From contig CANGEH010000085.1 in the NCBI GenBank assembly GCA_947452665.1, positions 1 to 8,354 of the forward strand: DNA of 8,354 nucleotides, in the 5' to 3' direction. The notes under the pieces were generated by a model. The model worked only from the letters and a program-made list of their open reading frames with translations. It was not told the origin of the DNA and ran no database searches. The translations under genes and the position numbers were made by a program. This DNA is from Caulobacteraceae bacterium (GTDB taxonomy: Bacteria; Pseudomonadota; Alphaproteobacteria; Caulobacterales; Caulobacteraceae). This document shows positions 6,052 to 8,354 of the stretch, in pieces; position 1 is the first letter of the stretch, and the number at the start of each line of letters is the position of its first letter.

Positions 6052-8280
6052 CTAGCCTGCAGCTGCAAATTTGAGGTCTTGGCGGGGCTTGTCATGGCGG
6101 CGCGTGGCCACCACAGCATCGACATCCAAGATCAGGGCCACCCGGCCATCACCCAGTATGGTCGCGGCGGCTATGCTCTCGACCTGACGATAATTGGCTT
6201 CCAGCGACTTGATCACCACCTGCCTTTGACCCTGGATGGCGTCGACCATCAGGGCAGCGCGGCTACCGCCCTCACCCTCGACCAGAAGGGCGACGCCCTG
6301 GGTTGGATCGAGTGGGGTCTTGCGATAGCCCAGCACCACGCCGACATCGATCAGGGGCGTATAGGTGTCGCGGATAGCAATGACACGGGCATCTGGGCCC
6401 ATGGCGCGGACATCTTCGCGCTTGGGCAGCAGGCTTTCAATGATGGCTGTCAGGGGCGCGACTAGGGTGTGCTCACAAACCGAAACCACCATGCCGTCTA
6501 AAACCGCCAGGGTCAGAGGCAGGCTTAAGGTAAAGGTCGAGCCTTGGCCGGGGCGCGATGTGATGGCGATCCGGCCGCCGAGGGCCTGGATCGAGCGCTT
6601 GACCACGTCCATGCCAACGCCGCGGCCTGAAATATTGGATACGGTCGAGGCTGTGGAAAATCCCGGCATAAAGATCAGATTGTCGATTTCTTCGTCGCTC
6701 AAGGTCGCCGCTGGGTCGATCAGGCCCTTATCAATCGCGATCTGTTGAACGCGGGGCCGATCAATGCCTTTTCCGTCATCGCTGACCTCGATCACGATCC
6801 GGCCGCTGCGATGGGCGGCGGTTAGGCGTACAATGCCTTCTGCGGACTTACCGGCCCGGATCCGCGCCTCGGTCGATTCTAATCCGTGATCAATGGCATT
6901 GCGGATCATATGGGTGATGGGGTCGGTTAGGCATTCGATCACGGTCTTGTCGACCTCAGTGCCCTCGCCCTCGGTTACAAGCCGCACCTGCTTGCCGGTC
7001 ATGGCGGCAACCTCGCGCACCAGACGCGGCATGCGCTGGAACACCGACTTGACCGGCTGGGCGCGGATGGCCATGACGCTGTCTTGGATGTCTCTTGTCA
7101 GATGCTCCAGATCATCCAGCCCCATGGCAATATTGGACGATCGGCTGACCCCACTCTCGGCAACGCGCTGGGCCAGCATGGCCTGGTTGATCACCAGTTC
7201 GCCAACCAGATCGATCAAGCGGTCGACCCGGTCTAGATCGACGCGGATCGTCGCCTGGGCGCCCGAAGCGGCATTGGGATCGGCAGGTGCTGTGCCCGTA
7301 TTGGCCGCTTGCGGCGTCGGCGCATTTGACGGTTTCACGACCCGACCGGGAGTTTCAATCGTGATGGCCTGGGCCCGTTGGATGAGCGCCAAGACGTCAG
7401 CAGTGACCTCAGGGGCAGCGACGCCAGAATGGGTTGGGGTCCCTGACGCTGGAGGCGCGTCTTCCGCCTCAGGTCCACTCGGCCGCGATGTCAGGCTCAG
7501 GTCACAATCACCGTCCACAAACTCAAACACGTCGAGAATATCGGCCTCGCTGCGGTCGGTCGTTAGGGTAATGACCCAGGTCAGGTAAGCGCCCTCAGGG
7601 TCCAGGTCGGCCAGATTGGGCAGGTCGCTGGCATCAAGCAGGAGCTCGATTTGACCAAGCCTTGCCAGTTCGCGCAGCAAGAGCGCAGTATCATTGGCCT
7701 TGGCATAGAGGCTGGGCTTGGCCCTGAACCTTAAGACCCAGACCGGACTGGCCAAGGCTTGGCCGATATCCGCAGCCAAGGGTGTGAAGATCAGGTCTCC
7801 CATCAGGTCATCTTCGCCGGCTTGTGACTCAGACGCCGATGGCACAATCGGCGCCTCAAAAACAGGCGCAGGATTTGCAGAGGCGCTATTGGGGCCGCTC
7901 AGGGCTTCAAGGGCAAGGGCCTGGGCCGCAGAGCGGGCCTCTTCAACCGCGCCACCATCGCGGGCTGCGCGGACATGGTCGGCCAGTACATCGGCGGCCT
8001 GAAGCATGACCTTGACCACAGCATTTGTGGCGGCAAGCTTGCCCGCCCGCACATCGTCGAGTGTCGTCTCAAACACATGGGCAAAGCGCACTAGGGGCTC
8101 TAGGCTAAAGGCCCCCGCCCCCCCCTTGATCGAATGCACGGCGCGAAACACGGCATTAATCGTCTCGGGATCGCTATCGCCTTGCTCCATAGCCAGCAGA
8201 CCGGCTTCCAGCTCGGACAGCTGCTCTTCGCATTCTTGGAAAAATGTAATCTTGATGGCTTCTAACGGATCCACGGCCAT
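6052..8280 (-). CDS. cheA: Chemotaxis histidine kinase CheA
   Basis: CheA autophosphorylates under receptor control and passes phosphate to the CheY proteins and CheB. The 742-residue protein shows all five regions. P1 HPt domain (about 5-110) carries phospho-His49 in AVHSIKGGAGAF. A P2-like response-regulator-binding region occupies about 179-265 (WVLRFRAKPSLY to DVFEFVDGDCDLSL), flanked by Ala/Pro-rich linkers. P3 dimerisation runs about 343-410 (VDRLIDLVGELVINQAMLAQ). P4 ATPase has the N box DPITHMIRNAIDHGLE (453-468), G1 DDGKGID, F box FMPGFST (537-543), G2 GRGVGMD (552-558) and GQGSTF. The P5 CheW-like domain spans about 595-725. The N-terminus MAVDPLEAIKITFFQECEEQ fits the family and supports the start, although the Shine-Dalgarno match is poor (GGAG too close to the ATG), so coupling to the upstream cheY is likely. 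No key residue is missing. Confidence 0.97.
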   Translation of the reverse strand: MAVDPLEAIKITFFQECEEQLSELEAGLLAMEQGDSDPETINAVFRAVHSIKGGAGAFSLEPLVRFAHVFETTLDDVRAGKLAATNAVVKVMLQAADVLADHVRAARDGGAVEEARSAAQALALEALSGPNSASANPAPVFEAPIVPSASESQAGEDDLMGDLIFTPLAADIGQALASPVWVLRFRAKPSLYAKANDTALLLRELARLGQIELLLDASDLPNLADLDPEGAYLTWVITLTTDRSEADILDVFEFVDGDCDLSLTSRPSGPEAEDAPPASGTPTHSGVAAPEVTADVLALIQRAQAITIETPGRVVKPSNAPTPQAANTGTAPADPNAASGAQATIRVDLDRVDRLIDLVGELVINQAMLAQRVAESGVSRSSNIAMGLDDLEHLTRDIQDSVMAIRAQPVKSVFQRMPRLVREVAAMTGKQVRLVTEGEGTEVDKTVIECLTDPITHMIRNAIDHGLESTEARIRAGKSAEGIVRLTAAHRSGRIVIEVSDDGKGIDRPRVQQIAIDKGLIDPAATLSDEEIDNLIFMPGFSTASTVSNISGRGVGMDVVKRSIQALGGRIAITSRPGQGSTFTLSLPLTLAVLDGMVVSVCEHTLVAPLTAIIESLLPKREDVRAMGPDARVIAIRDTYTPLIDVGVVLGYRKTPLDPTQGVALLVEGEGGSRAALMVDAIQGQRQVVIKSLEANYRQVESIAAATILGDGRVALILDVDAVVATRRHDKPRQDLKFAAAG

Positions 8281-8303
8281 GCTCCGGCAAGGGGTTGAGG
8301 CGG

Positions 8304-8354
8304 TTAGGCGGCGACGCGGCGCACGGCATCAATCAGCTTTTCGGGGACAAACGG
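8304..8354 (-). CDS. cheY: C-terminal end of a CheY-type receiver (partial)
   Basis: Only the last 16 codons and a TAA stop are in the window; the 5' part lies beyond the right edge. The encoded end, PFVPEKLIDAVRRVAA, is typical of the final helix of a response regulator receiver, with Pro-Phe being the residues that normally follow the conserved active-site Lys. Its position just before cheA, 23 bp away, matches cheYI of the Caulobacter cluster. Phospho-acceptor and other active-site residues cannot be checked here. Confidence 0.75.
   Translation of the reverse strand, partial: PFVPEKLIDAVRRVAA

Noticed and set aside
6048..6125. 26-codon N-terminal extension of cheW
   Set aside because: It overlaps the end of cheA and has no CheW similarity; the ATG at 6047 gives a normal-length CheW.
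6893..7588. 231-codon open frame on the plus strand opposite cheA
   Set aside because: The product is Ser/Arg/Thr-rich, without motifs, and antisense to well-supported CheA P2-P4 coding sequence; it reflects GC-biased codon use.
1..8354. Mobile elements, CRISPR arrays, tRNA/rRNA genes or long repeats
   Set aside because: None seen on either strand; coding density is near complete and the gene order is that of a conserved chromosomal cluster.

Overview
The window looks like chromosomal DNA from an alphaproteobacterium, most likely from the Caulobacter side of the class (Caulobacterales or close relatives). The evidence is the minus-strand gene order. It reads cheY (C-terminal end only, at the window edge), cheA, cheW, cheR, cheB, cheY, cheD, a small cheU-like gene, a second CheY-type receiver, and a cheE-like gene. 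This matches, as recalled, the Caulobacter crescentus major chemotaxis cluster (mcpA-cheX-cheYI-cheA-cheW-cheR-cheB-cheYII-cheD-cheU-cheYIII-cheE). The assignment rests on protein motifs and synteny read by eye; no database search was made. Base composition is moderately GC-rich and looks uniform by eye, with no sign of recent transfer.

Layout. Bases 1-126 hold no convincing gene, only a perfect 7-bp hairpin (81-98) and the folE ribosome binding site. On the plus strand, folE (127-753, GTP cyclohydrolase I) and hisI (817-1239, phosphoribosyl-AMP cyclohydrolase) lie 63 bp apart. From 1229 to the right end everything is on the minus strand and is packed as one operon. Most junctions are ATGA or TAATG/TGATG-type overlaps, or gaps of 4-8 bp; the longest gap is 23 bp, upstream of cheA. 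The 3' end of cheE overlaps the 3' end of hisI by 11 bp, so the two units converge with no spacer. No stretch of 300 bp lacks a gene. No tRNA, rRNA, insertion sequence, CRISPR array or phage gene was seen.

How it works together. CheW and CheA form the receptor signalling core. CheR methylates chemoreceptors, CheB demethylates and deamidates them, and CheD deamidates receptor glutamines, giving adaptation. Three CheY-type receivers (one cut by the window edge) are outputs or phosphate sinks for CheA. CheU-like and CheE-like are small accessory proteins of unknown biochemical role, recognised mainly by position. No chemoreceptor, CheZ or CheC is visible; a receptor gene would be expected beyond the right edge.

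The most interesting element is the CheYIII-type receiver (1690-2295). It lacks the first acidic-pocket residue. Behind its receiver domain it carries an arginine-rich segment like that of the c-di-GMP-binding Cle proteins. Its C-terminus carries a peptide (SQDDIDTLL) that closely resembles the CheY-docking peptide at the N-terminus of FliM and the tail of CheZ. The adjacent CheU-like protein and CheD end in near-identical SGxxxLF tails, which raises the possibility of a shared docking motif.
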